Shown here piece by piece: positions 34,651 through 43,893 of a stretch of 64,000 nucleotides of DNA. The stretch comes from Acanthamoeba lenticulata (lineage: Eukaryota > Discosea > Longamoebia > Acanthamoebidae): NCBI GenBank assembly GCA_002179805.1, contig NAVB01000270.1, forward strand, positions 1-64,000, given 5' to 3'. Made by a program: the position numbers and the translations under genes. Within the stretch, counting starts at the first letter, position 1. The number at the start of each line of letters is the position of its first letter. The notes below the pieces were generated by a model. It was not told the DNA's origin, ran no database searches, and worked only from the letters and a program-made list of their open reading frames with translations.

Positions 34651-36384
34651 CTACTGGAGGTGGGCCTCCTCAAACTCGGCGAGGAAGGCGACGAGGGCGT
34701 CGACGGCCGGCTCGGGGAGGGCGTTGTAGAGGGACGCGCGCATGCCGCCCACCGTGCGGTAGCCCTTGAGGTTGAGCAGGCCGCGGGCCTCGGCCTCGCG
34801 CACGAGCCGCGCCTCGAGCTCCGTGTCCCACTCCTCCTTGTCCTTGTTCTTCTCCTTCTTGTCCTCCTCCTCGTCCGTTCCGCTGCGCCGCCGCCGCACG
34901 CGGAAGTCGACGTTCATGCGCGAGCGGAAGGGCGCCGCCACGGGCGCCCGGTAGAGCTGGCTCTGGTCGAGGAAGGCGTAGAGCTTCTCGCTCTTGCGCT
35001 CGTTCCGCCGGCCCACCTCCTCGAGCCCGCCCTCCCTCAGCTGCACGACGATGACGAGCATGACGAGGACGACAATAAAGACGACGAGCATGACGACGTG
35101 AGTGGCGGTGAGGATGAAGAAGATGTCGACATCAAGGTGAAGAAGAGGGGCGGTGCGTACGAGCCAGTCGAAGCAGAGGCCGGCCATGTAGATGGCGTAG
35201 ACGGGCGGCGTGTTGAGGCACGACTCGCTCTCGATCATCTTCTTCCAGTCGAGCACGCTCGGGAGGGCGTTCTTCCAGTTCCGCCCGCCGGCGCGGTCCT
35301 TGACGTCGAGCATGTCGTCCCGCACGAGCCCGATCGTCAGCCCCGCGATGCCCACGTTCTTCTGCGCCCCGCCTGGCGTGCGTGTAGTGGCCACTGGCAT
35401 GTCAGTCATTGCACGCGCGCGTGTGTGCGTGCGCGTGCGCGCGTGTGTGCGGTGGACCGACCGTAGATGACGGCAAAGGGCGAGACGTCGAACGGCCGCG
35501 AGAAAAAGTTGGACGACATGTCGGCCACGATCGGCACGTCGACGCGGTTCTCCGCGCGCCCAAAGTAGTCCGCCGGGAACTCGACTCCTGCGCGCCGCAC
35601 GACACACAGCATGAGCCCACCGCACGACACACGCGCACGACACACACACACACGCGCGTGTGCGGACCGTGGACAGTCTCGTTGTCGCAGTAGTGGAAGT
35701 AGGCCGCGTCGGGGCTGGTGCGCCACGTGTGGCGGTCGGGGACGGTCGTGTAGCCCGAGGCGGCGGCGTCGGCCACGACGTTGACGACGTCGCAGTACTT
35801 GCGGGCCTCCGAGGCGGCCTTGGCCGACCAGTTGCCGGTGACCAGGTAGTCGGCCGAGGTCTTGTCGCCCAGCAGGTTGAGCGGCACCGACGCGAACATG
35901 CCCATCCCGCCGCCCTGCGTGAACATCACCCGGTAGCGGTCGCTCAAGTTCCTGTTTGTTGTACATCAAGTTGTTGATGTTGTTGTTGATGATGAAGAAG
36001 AAGAAGGAGATGAGTGTTGCGACAGAAGCGTGGGAAGAGGGGGAGTGTTCGTACAGAAGTTGGCGAAGATCTTTCTCGGTCTGGTGCAGGATGGAGATAA
36101 AGTCCTTCCCGCGGTGGGACATCTCCATCACGCTCATGCCTGTCCCGCGCCTGCCCTCCTTGCGCGTGAGTGTGCAACATAGTTTGTGAACGTGCAAATG
36201 ATCTTTAAAATCCTCGGGGGATTGATCTGCGGATAAGGCCACAGCGATCTGGCCACGGTGGAGTGACAGAGTACCAGTTAAGCGTCTCCCGCGCAGCCTG
36301 CTCGAGCACAGAGGTGGGCAAGGTGGCAGGGCCCGCACTGAAGTTGTAAGTGCGCGACCTCCTTCGCTCCTCTTTCGTGGCCAT
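34651..36384 (-). CDS. PSAT1: Phosphoserine aminotransferase (serine biosynthesis)
   Basis: PLP enzyme converting 3-phosphohydroxypyruvate and glutamate to phosphoserine and 2-oxoglutarate in the cytosol. Start at 36384 reads MATKEERRRSRTYNFSAGPA. Conserved blocks: MSVMEMSHRGKDF, RVMFTQGGGMGMFASVPLNL, TGNWSAKAASEA, SPDAAYFHYCDNETVHG, VPIVADMSSNFFSRPFDVS, FAVIYGGAQKNVGIAGLT (the Lys of AQKN is the PLP-binding residue), TPPVYAIYMAGLCF and KGYRTVGGMRASLYNALPEP. The stop is at 34651. Compared with the family there is an extra Glu/Lys-rich insertion (about 34900-34830) before DTELEARLVREAE. Several introns contain alternating CA/CG tracts and one has the GTGTGCGGTGG motif. Confidence 0.93.
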
Positions 36385-36643
36385 CTTTCGTTTTCTTTTA
36401 TCACTTTAAAACCGAATAAAATATTTATCAATTCGGATATCTAAAATTTTTGTTGTGTTGCATTTCTCAACCATTTTTCATCTCCTTATCTCTTGAAAGT
36501 GCCCTGGCTTTGAGAGGTGTTGGTATCAACAGGGTGTTTATTTCATGTCCCTTCTCCATATGGAGAGGGCGGCAAGGAGGCTATCTCCTTGTTGAAGAGA
36601 CTGAATAAGAAATGAGGAGTAGGTAGCAGGGCAGATATCTGCT

Positions 36644-37957
36644 CTACTGGCAGGCGAGCGAGCTGAGGGTGACGCTGGGCACAGCGGCGGGGCTCGAACC
36701 GGCCACCTGGACGATGATGCCGGAGCCCTGGCTGGCGCCGGCCTGGAGCGCGCCGTAGTTAAAGGCCACGTTGAAGGCGTTGCTCGAGCCCTGGCGGTTG
36801 AGCTCCCAGAACTGGCTGATGCTGGCGCCGGACTGGAGGCCAAAGGTGAACACGCCGCCGTTGATGGCGCGCTGGCCCTTGTTCTGGAGCGAGATGTCAA
36901 AGATCTGGAACGTGTTGCCGTTGTCGGTCCACACGCCGCCCGAGGCGGCCGAGCGGGCGACGATGCTCACGCTGGCGCTGCAGCCGTTGGCCGAGCTGGG
37001 CTGAGGGGTGGCGACGATGGTCGGGTTGGCCGAGGGCGAGGCCGAGGGCGCGGCAGGCGAAGCGCTCGGGCTGGCCGGGGCGGCCGAGGGCGAGGGCGCG
37101 GCGGTGGATGAGCCAGAGCAAGTGGTAGAGGTGATGGTCACAGCGGGCGCGGCGATGTTGCCGGCCGAGACGGGCGAGCGGACGATGTAGCCAGCGCCGA
37201 GGGTGGCGCCGACCTGGAGCGGACCCCACGAGGTGGGCACGTTGAAGGCGTTGCTGTTGGCCGACTGGCGCTCGACGTTCCAGAACTGGTAGATCTCCTG
37301 GTTGGCGTTGAGGGCGACGTTGAACTGGATGCCGGTGGCGGGCTGGTTGCCGTTGTTGGTGAAGACGAGGTCGTAGATCTGGAACTTGAAGTCACCCGTG
37401 GTCCACGAGCCGTCCTGGCTCGTGCGCGTGGTCTGGGCCACCTTCACGCTGCAGCTGGCGGGAGCCGAGCTGGGCTGAGGGGTGGAGACGACGGTCGACG
37501 GCGAGGGCGACGGCGCAGCGGGCGAGGCGCTCGGGCTGGCCGGGGCGGCAGAGGCCGAAGGCGAGGGAGCGGCAGGCGAAGCCGAGGCGGCGGCACCGCA
37601 GTTGATGGCAGAGACGGCGATGGTAGCTTGCGAGGCAGACTGCCAGATGTAGCCGAACTGGTGGGCCTGGCCGGCCGGAATGCCGCCATTCTGGAGGCGG
37701 TAGTCGGGCAGGGCGAAGACGCCGTTGGACTTGTTGGTCAGCTCCCAGAGTTGGTTGATGGTGGCGCCGGTGATGGTGAGTTCGAGCGACTTGACGGCCT
37801 CCGAGCCGGCCGTGATGGCGACATTCCACTGGGACAGGTTCTTGCCGTCCTGCTGCCAGGCGCTGCCGAGGGTCTGCTTGATGTTGACGCTGCAATCGGC
37901 AAAGGCCGAAACGCAGAAGAAGGCCGCAAAGATGGCCAAAAGAGCGAGGTACTTCAT
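36644..37957 (-). CDS. Secreted cellulose-binding lectin with three CBM49-like modules (Luke type)
   Basis: Single-exon ORF of 437 residues. Signal peptide residues 1-20 (MKYLALLAIFAAFFCVSAFA). Three related modules lie at about 22-120, 169-280 and 325-436, joined by Ala/Ser/Pro-rich spacers (121-168, 281-324) that are probably glycosylated. Module 1 has the CBM49 hallmarks: LSQWNVAI, KSLELTITG, INQLWELTN, ALPDYRLQNGG and HQFGYIW, with three Trp available for stacking on glucan. Modules 2 and 3 are more diverged but keep YQFWNVER/SQFWELNR and FNVPTSWGPLQ/FNVAFNYGALQ. The Acanthamoeba Luke lectins of the cyst wall have this layout, the three-module form included. Expected to be exported during encystment. 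No intron and a TATA box 92 bases before the ATG suit strong induced expression. Confidence 0.85.
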   Translation of the reverse strand: MKYLALLAIFAAFFCVSAFADCSVNIKQTLGSAWQQDGKNLSQWNVAITAGSEAVKSLELTITGATINQLWELTNKSNGVFALPDYRLQNGGIPAGQAHQFGYIWQSASQATIAVSAINCGAAASASPAAPSPSASAAPASPSASPAAPSPSPSTVVSTPQPSSAPASCSVKVAQTTRTSQDGSWTTGDFKFQIYDLVFTNNGNQPATGIQFNVALNANQEIYQFWNVERQSANSNAFNVPTSWGPLQVGATLGAGYIVRSPVSAGNIAAPAVTITSTTCSGSSTAAPSPSAAPASPSASPAAPSASPSANPTIVATPQPSSANGCSASVSIVARSAASGGVWTDNGNTFQIFDISLQNKGQRAINGGVFTFGLQSGASISQFWELNRQGSSNAFNVAFNYGALQAGASQGSGIIVQVAGSSPAAVPSVTLSSLACQ

Positions 37958-38048
37958 GTTCTTGATCTCTTGTTGTGATCGAGCTTGTTCTGTTGGTTAG
38001 CTTGCGTAGAGCGCGTTTGTTGTTACTTTACAGCCCACCCCAGCCGCC

Positions 38049-38055
38049 TTTTATA
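38049..38055 (-). promoter_or_regulatory. TATA box of the CBM49 lectin gene
   Basis: TATAAAA on the minus strand, 92 bases upstream of the start codon at 37957. Confidence 0.7.
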
Positions 38056-38400
38056 TCAGCTCTGATGCTCCAGTGGTGTATGACTTGGACATTACAGCGG
38101 GAGAGCCCTCCTGGAAGACTCATAGAAAAAGCCCAGTCTTGGAACATACGGCTGTGGTGTCAAGAGGAGGTCAAAAAACCCCACCAGCACAGATTGCCAT
38201 TAGGCTTCCAACTATCTGAAATCTCTATGAGTTCTCCCACAGCGCAACAACTACACCGGACGCCGGTTCGAGACCCAGTGGCGCTTGCTGGCTTGAACTT
38301 CCTCTACTCGCGAGGTCAACCACTTCTTTCCCCAATGCACATCCCATCTTGAGTTCCATTTTCAATTTGCTTTATGGCACTTGTCGTTTACATGTACGGT
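38056..38400. other. Upstream region of the lectin gene
   Basis: About 345 bases up to the stop of regulator copy 4. It presumably holds the remaining lectin promoter; no gene is seen. Confidence 0.4.
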
Positions 38401-41093
38401 TCATAGCGAAGGCCACGACTCGCTCGGAAAGGACGAGTCCAGCAGCCACGCCGTCATGGCGTTGGTGGCGGTGGCTTCGTGTTGAGTGTTGTTCTGGTTA
38501 TTATTGTGGTTGTTGATGCGCCCGGTGGCCATCGAGGCGTGGTGGAACATTGCGTGGTCCGCTGGGCCCACGTGCATCACCTGCTGCTGCTGCTGTTGTG
38601 GCACGAGCCCGGTGTAGTGCTGTTGTTGTGGCGGCAGAGGGCCACCTCCACCTCCACCTCCACTTCCACCACCAAGTTGGTGATGATGCTGTTGAGAATA
38701 AAAGTGAGGATGATACTGCTGTTGTTGCTGATGCTGCTGCTGTTGCGGTTGCTGTTGATGATGATGATGGTGCTGTTGCTGGTACTGTTGCTGTGGTGGT
38801 GGTGGTGGTGGTGGCTGGTGGAGATGGCCGCCAAGCCCGTAGGGCATCTGGAGCGCGTGCTGGTGGTAATAGTGGCGAGCGTGGGGCTGCTGCTGGTGGC
38901 CGCTGGGCTCCAGCATGGCGGCCGCGGCCGCGGCGGCTGCGGCTGGTGGCGGCATCGGCTCGGGCGGGAGGAGCAGCGCGGGCTGGTGGCGGTAGGACGA
39001 CGACAACGACGGCGGTGGCTCGATGGCGCGAACGAGGCTGAGCTGCGTCTGCGCCTGCGGCTGCGGTGATGGCTGCGGTTGCGGCGAGGTGGTGGTCGCC
39101 GTGTCGACGGTGACGATGCCGACGGCTGAAGGCGGGAGCCACTGGTCGAGCACTTCGGTCTCGGTCAGGTGGCCCTCTTCCCAGTCGGTGATGCACAGCA
39201 GCGAATACCGCATCTGGTGCCACGCGAGATGACGTCAGCACCCGCATTAAGCCTTCTTCAAGACGAGAAAGAGCGAAAGCGAAAGCGAAAAGAATGAAAA
39301 CGAAAGCGGAGCAAGCACCTTGCCCGCCTCGTCGCACATGAACTGGTGGTTCTGCTTGACGCGAAGCAGGCCGTTGCGGGTCCGCAGCAGCGAGTGGTAT
39401 CGGTACACCTCCGTGACGGCGTAGGGCGGCCTGCTGTTGCCGATGTGGAGCGCCTGCTTGTAGTGCTGCAGGTTGACCACGTACGTGAACTGGTAGGGCG
39501 ACCCGAGCAGTTCCTCCTGCGCCACCGCAACCACAACCACATCAACAACAACATGAGCACATGCACGTGCGTGTGGCGCGCGCGTGTGTGCGGTGCACGC
39601 GTGTGAGCATGCATACCTGCGGGCGGTGGGTGAGGCTGCAGAAGGACGAGTTGACGTAGATCAGGACCGGCGGATTGTCCGTGAACCCGCCCGGGTGCGG
39701 CAGCTCGAACGCGCATACAGGATAACTGTTGCCCTCCTCTCGCCAGCCAATAAACGACACGACACGACACACACAATCGTGGAGGAGGGAACGGAGGAGA
39801 ACCTGAAGTTGACGATGGCCGACGAGCGGATCTCGTAGGGGCGGAGAAAGGGCATCCGGCGCCGGATCTCGCTCTCCAGGCCGCAGATGGCGATATCGCC
39901 TCCTGACGGTGTTGTCGGTCGCGCTGGGCCGGACGACGACGACGAGGTCGACATCGCTGACGATGACGAAGACGATGAAACGGGCGAGGGTGTGGACGAC
40001 ATGGAAGCCGGCGATGACGAGCATGACGAGGAAGTGAGCGGCGTTACGGCGACCAACTGCGCCGGCGGGATCGAGGAAGCGGACGTCATCCCGCCCCCAT
40101 TGACGGCGGCGGCGGCGGCGGCGGCGTCGTGGTCCAGCCGCCGCCGCTTGTGGTGCTCAAACTCGAGGTTGTCGCCGCGCTGCTGGGCGAGGAGGTCGCG
40201 CAGCTCGACCACCATCTGCTTCGAGCGGCGGTGGGCCTCCTTGCGCTTGGTCAGCTTGTCCCCGAACTGGGCCAGCGTCGCGCGCAGCTGCCGAATCTCG
40301 GCGGCCTGCAGCTCCACGACCTGGTTCATCAACTCCAGCTGCGCGTTGGCATTTTGGGCGGTCGTCGAGGTCGCGGTCGTGGTCGTCGTGCTCGTGGAAC
40401 TCGCGGCGGTGGAACTGGTGCTCGACGCGCTGCTGGCCGAGGTCGACGTCGACGTTGGCACCGGCGTTGGCGTTGACGTTGGCTGTGGTTGGTGGCGGAC
40501 GGGCCCAGCGAGGTGGTGATGAACCAGAAAGGGCGCCGGCGGGAAGCCGGGCTGGGGCCCCGCCGAGCTAGCTTGGGTGGCTAATAGCGAGGGCAGCGGC
40601 GCGGACCCGACGGCGGCCTTGAGGTTGGCCGCCCCGGCGGTGGCGGGGGCAGCGGACGGCGGGAGCGGGAGCTTGGCCTTGGCAGTGGACGGGGCCTCGC
40701 CTCGCGGGACCACCGTGATCACCGGCGGGCAGTCGCGCAGGGCACGGCGCCCGCGCTTGCGCGGAGGAGGGTCGGCGCACAGGTGGGCTCGCCCAGTGCG
40801 CACGCACCGCCCACAGGGCCGGCTCCTGGCCAGGCACAAAAGAAAATAAAAAGATTAAAATACGGAATATTGGCAAGGAAATCTGATGGGGGCGCATTTT
40901 GATGCCTGCAACAGTTCTCTGTGTAGCCGCAACAGAAGGGGAAAGATATGCCGCAAGATCTCAAGAGGGGAGGGGGGGCGCCGTACGGATCACAAGCGGT
41001 ATGAGCCTTTCTACAGAAGTTGCAGGCCGGCACGGGCGTAGGAGATATTGGAGCACTCAGGCCGCCGGCATGGACCGCCATGGAGGCCTCCAT
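38401..41093 (-). CDS. Zinc-cluster/PAS transcription regulator, copy 4
   Basis: Start at 41093 (MEASMAVHAGG). Cluster PACNFCRKAHTACDP, intron, then RPCGRCVRTGRAHLCADPPP with basic RKRGRRALR; this is nearly identical to copy 6. A Thr/Ser-rich linker precedes a coiled coil (LELMNQVVELQAAEIRQLRA; 40350-40170) and poly-Ala/Ser. The conserved RRMPFLRPYEIRSSAIVNF leads to PAS strands YPVCAFELPHPG and PPVLIYVNSSFCSLTHR, EELLGSPYQFTYVVNLQHYK, VTEVYRYHSLLRTRNGLLRV and DWEEGHLTETEVLDQW. The tail (39070-38420) is extremely rich in Gln, His and Pro, encoded by CAG/CAT-type repeats, and ends at 38401. The family signature suggests sequence-specific DNA binding as a dimer. Confidence 0.85.
38580..38840 (-). 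repeat. Gln/His codon-repeat region
   Basis: Runs of CAA/CAG/CAC/CAT codons on the coding (minus) strand of regulator copy 4 encode poly-Gln, poly-His and Gln-Gln-Pro stretches. This is simple-sequence expansion within the activation-domain-like tail. Confidence 0.8.
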
Positions 41094-41322
41094 GGAGGCA
41101 AATGGGCAACAAGTTGGCAGGGTCCAGGTATCGTTGGCGAACGTTGTTTTGTTCCAACCGCACACCCGACCACTGCGGTAGTCCTGGAGTGACGCCAACG
41201 TTGGCGCGCTCTTATCTATTCTCCTGGCGGAGATTTTGTCGAGTTTTCAAGCCTGTCTCGCCTAGGTTACTGTCCTAGAAACGACATTTTCCCTTTCTCT
41301 CGATCACAGTGCAACAATCCAA

Positions 41323-41946
41323 TCATGTGGCGCAGATCATAGCTCGCCGGCGACCGGCCTGCTCCTGCGAATCGACCACGAGAGGCAACCAGACGTCGAA
41401 CTGTTCGTCAGCTCGCAGATTGCCCTCGACCCACGTCAGCGGGCACAGGATGGCGTGCTTGACCTGTTTGCGTTGAGCACGTGCTTCACTGTCAGCTCGT
41501 TGGCTTGTGTGCTGGCGGAGGAGAAACGAGACGTACGTTGCCCTCGGCGTCGAAGAAGAACTGTGTGTTGTCCTCGGTCCGCAGCAGGCGTCCGCTGCGG
41601 CATCGGATGAGGCAGTTGATATGGTACACGGGGCTCACCGTCATCGGCGTCCTGCGCAGATAAGAAGATGACGACGATGAGGATGAGGATGGCTGGGAAG
41701 GGAGGAGGTGGAGGGGGTGAGGTGTACTTGTTGGTGAGGTGAGCGACCATCTGCATCCGCGACTTGGCGCCCGTCACGCGCACTTTGGTGATGGGGGCGC
41801 CGAGCAGCTCGTCTTGGGAGAACTCCGTTAGACGGACGAAGGCGGCGTTCACGTAGACGATCGTGGGCGACCGCGTGCTCCGCAGCGGGCCGAACGTGCA
41901 CGCCATCACAGGGTACCTGCAAGGAGAAAGAGATTGTGTCAATCCG

Positions 41947-42018
<72 letters not shown>

Positions 42019-43320
42019 ACGTACTCCCAATCGGGGATGGCAAAGGTGGCGGGCAGCTGGTAGGTGGCCACGAAGGGGATCAGCCGCCGGGCCTCGGACG
42101 CCGGCGAGACACCGTCCAGCAGCAGGCTCAAGCAGGACGGGGAGGACGACGAGGACAAAGACGACGAGGTCGACGTAGACGTCGCTGGGTGCGCGATCAG
42201 CTTCTGCTTCTTTCGCTGGTTCCAGCGTCTGGTGTCCAGTTCCATGACGCCGTCTTCCTGAAGATGCGAGTACTCATCGTCGTTGTCTTCATCGTCGACC
42301 CCTGCGAGGCCGTGAGCGTGGTCATGGCGCCCGCCGCCGCAGCAAGGCTCGCGAGCCAGGAGATGGGCCACCCTGCGGTCGGCCTCGTTCTGCTGGGACT
42401 GGAGGACGCGCAGCTCGTCGTGTAGCTGCTGGTTTAGCCGCTTTAGGCCTTGGACCTCGCCCATGAGCGTCTCTACGACTTGCTCCAGCCGCTGGACGGT
42501 TTGTTCGTTGCCATTGTTATTGTTGTGGCGGCCATTACTGCTGATGCTGCCACCCTCGTCCCGTGGACCCTCTTCTCGAGGAGGAGGATTTGGCGAAGGT
42601 TGTGGCGGCCGAGTAGCGGGGGGTGGAGGGGGTGGAAAAGATGGGGCTTGGGATAGGTAGGGAGGATAGGCGTGGTGGGGTGTAGGAGGTTGGAATGGAT
42701 GTTGTAGTAGTGGATTATGTTGGAGATGTGGTGGATTATGGGCGAGGTCCGCCGTGTAGAGGAGAGGATGTGGTGCATGAAAGGGACTCGGAGGATAGGG
42801 TTGGTGCCCAGGATCACCGTAGGCGGGCCACGAGGAAGATAAGGGGACAGAAGCCGCAGCAGAAAGAGAGGGCGAAGGAGAAGGGACGGAAGGAGGAGGG
42901 GGTGGCGACGACGAAGCGGGCGACAGCGTGAAGGACAAGTTCGGGGCGTCTCCCTCCAGGTTAGGACGCAGGGAAGGCGACTCAGAATTGGAAGAAGTGG
43001 AAGTGGAGGTCGTTGAGGTCGTGGAGGTGGGGCCATTCGATGCGAGAAGGACGGCTGGAGTCGCTGTAGGCAGGGGGTTGGGACGGCGACCACGCTTCCG
43101 AGGCACGGTGTCGGAACAAAGATGGGCGCGCCCCGTGCGGACACAGCGCCTGCATGGTCTCGACCTTGGAAAAGGAGGGAGAGCGTGTCAACATGAAGAA
43201 CCAGCAAAACGCCCACGCGTTGGGCAGTGAAAAGAAAGAGAGAAGAAGAACGAAGATGACGCACGGGTCACAAGCCGAGTGGGCGTCGCGACAGCAATTG
43301 CACGCGCGTACTCGCAGCAT
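41323..43320 (-). CDS. Zinc-cluster/PAS transcription regulator, copy 5
   Basis: Start at 43320 (MLRVRACNCCRDAHSACDP). After the intron, RPCRRCVRTGRAHLCSDTVP and RKRGRRPNP complete the cluster. Pro/Ser-rich linker, coiled coil at about 42510-42390 (VQRLEQVVETLMGEVQGLKR), acidic and basic stretches, then EARRLIPFVATYQLPATF and PDWEYPVMACTFGPL (exact join across an intron that holds a tetranucleotide repeat). PAS continues PTIVYVNAAFVRLTEFSQDE, LLGAPITKVRVTGAKSRMQM, VYHINCLIRCRSGRLLRTED and TWVEGNLRADEQFDVWLPL. The stop is at 41323, so it lacks the long Gln/Ser tail of its neighbours. It lies 229 bases upstream of copy 4 in the same orientation, and is divergent from copy 6. Confidence 0.84.
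41945..42018. repeat. (CGTG)n microsatellite
   Basis: About 18 uninterrupted tetranucleotide units over 74 bases. It lies in an intron of regulator copy 5, starting about 6 bases from the donor on the coding strand. Confidence 0.95.
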
Positions 43321-43893
43321 GACACAATGTTGGAGACACAAGGAGGAGAAAAGAAGCCGTTAAGATAGGGGCGTGGTGATAGTTGTGGTCTCTCCGCTCA
43401 AACTGAAGCCGGAGGAAGGAAACGCGAGTTTCCCCGCGGCAGCGCGTTCCGCGCAATAGCCCGTGGCCATCAATAATCGTGGGCCTACGGGATTGCGTCC
43501 ACCAGAAAGCCGACAAGACAACCCACAAGCAGGACTGATAACCCCAGCTCTCCTTTCCTCTTTAGGCTCTTTCTCTCGCTCATTCTCGAGTCAAGGAGGA
43601 ACTCGCCCCCATGCATAAGTCTGTTTCAGACCTGTAGAAGCTTTATTCCCCGATCAGATGGGGCAAAGCAAACAGCATCTTTTTTACACCAAGTTTTTCA
43701 CCTGTTGAACATTCATGCTTGTTGCTGCCGGCCAAGGCCACGGGAGCAGGCAACAGTTCAGCAGCAGTTTATCTGCAGAGTTCTATTTTGGCCGAGAAGC
43801 CGTAGCAACCGGCCGGAGAGAGAAAAATCGGGTGGGGACGTGCGGGTGGCAGTTGCCCGCCACGCAAGCCCCTTGTTGTAAACTCGCTCTGGC
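43321..43893. promoter_or_regulatory. Shared upstream region of regulator copies 5 and 6
   Basis: 573 bases between divergent start codons, similar in length to the 548-base interval between copies 2 and 3. No TATA box or other motif was recognised. Confidence 0.4.

Noticed and set aside
38479..39069. Plus-strand ORF with long Val/Leu runs, membrane-like
   Set aside because: Antisense reading of the Gln/His codon repeats of regulator copy 4.
41945..42018. CRISPR-like regular repeat
   Set aside because: Pure tetranucleotide microsatellite without spacers, inside an intron.
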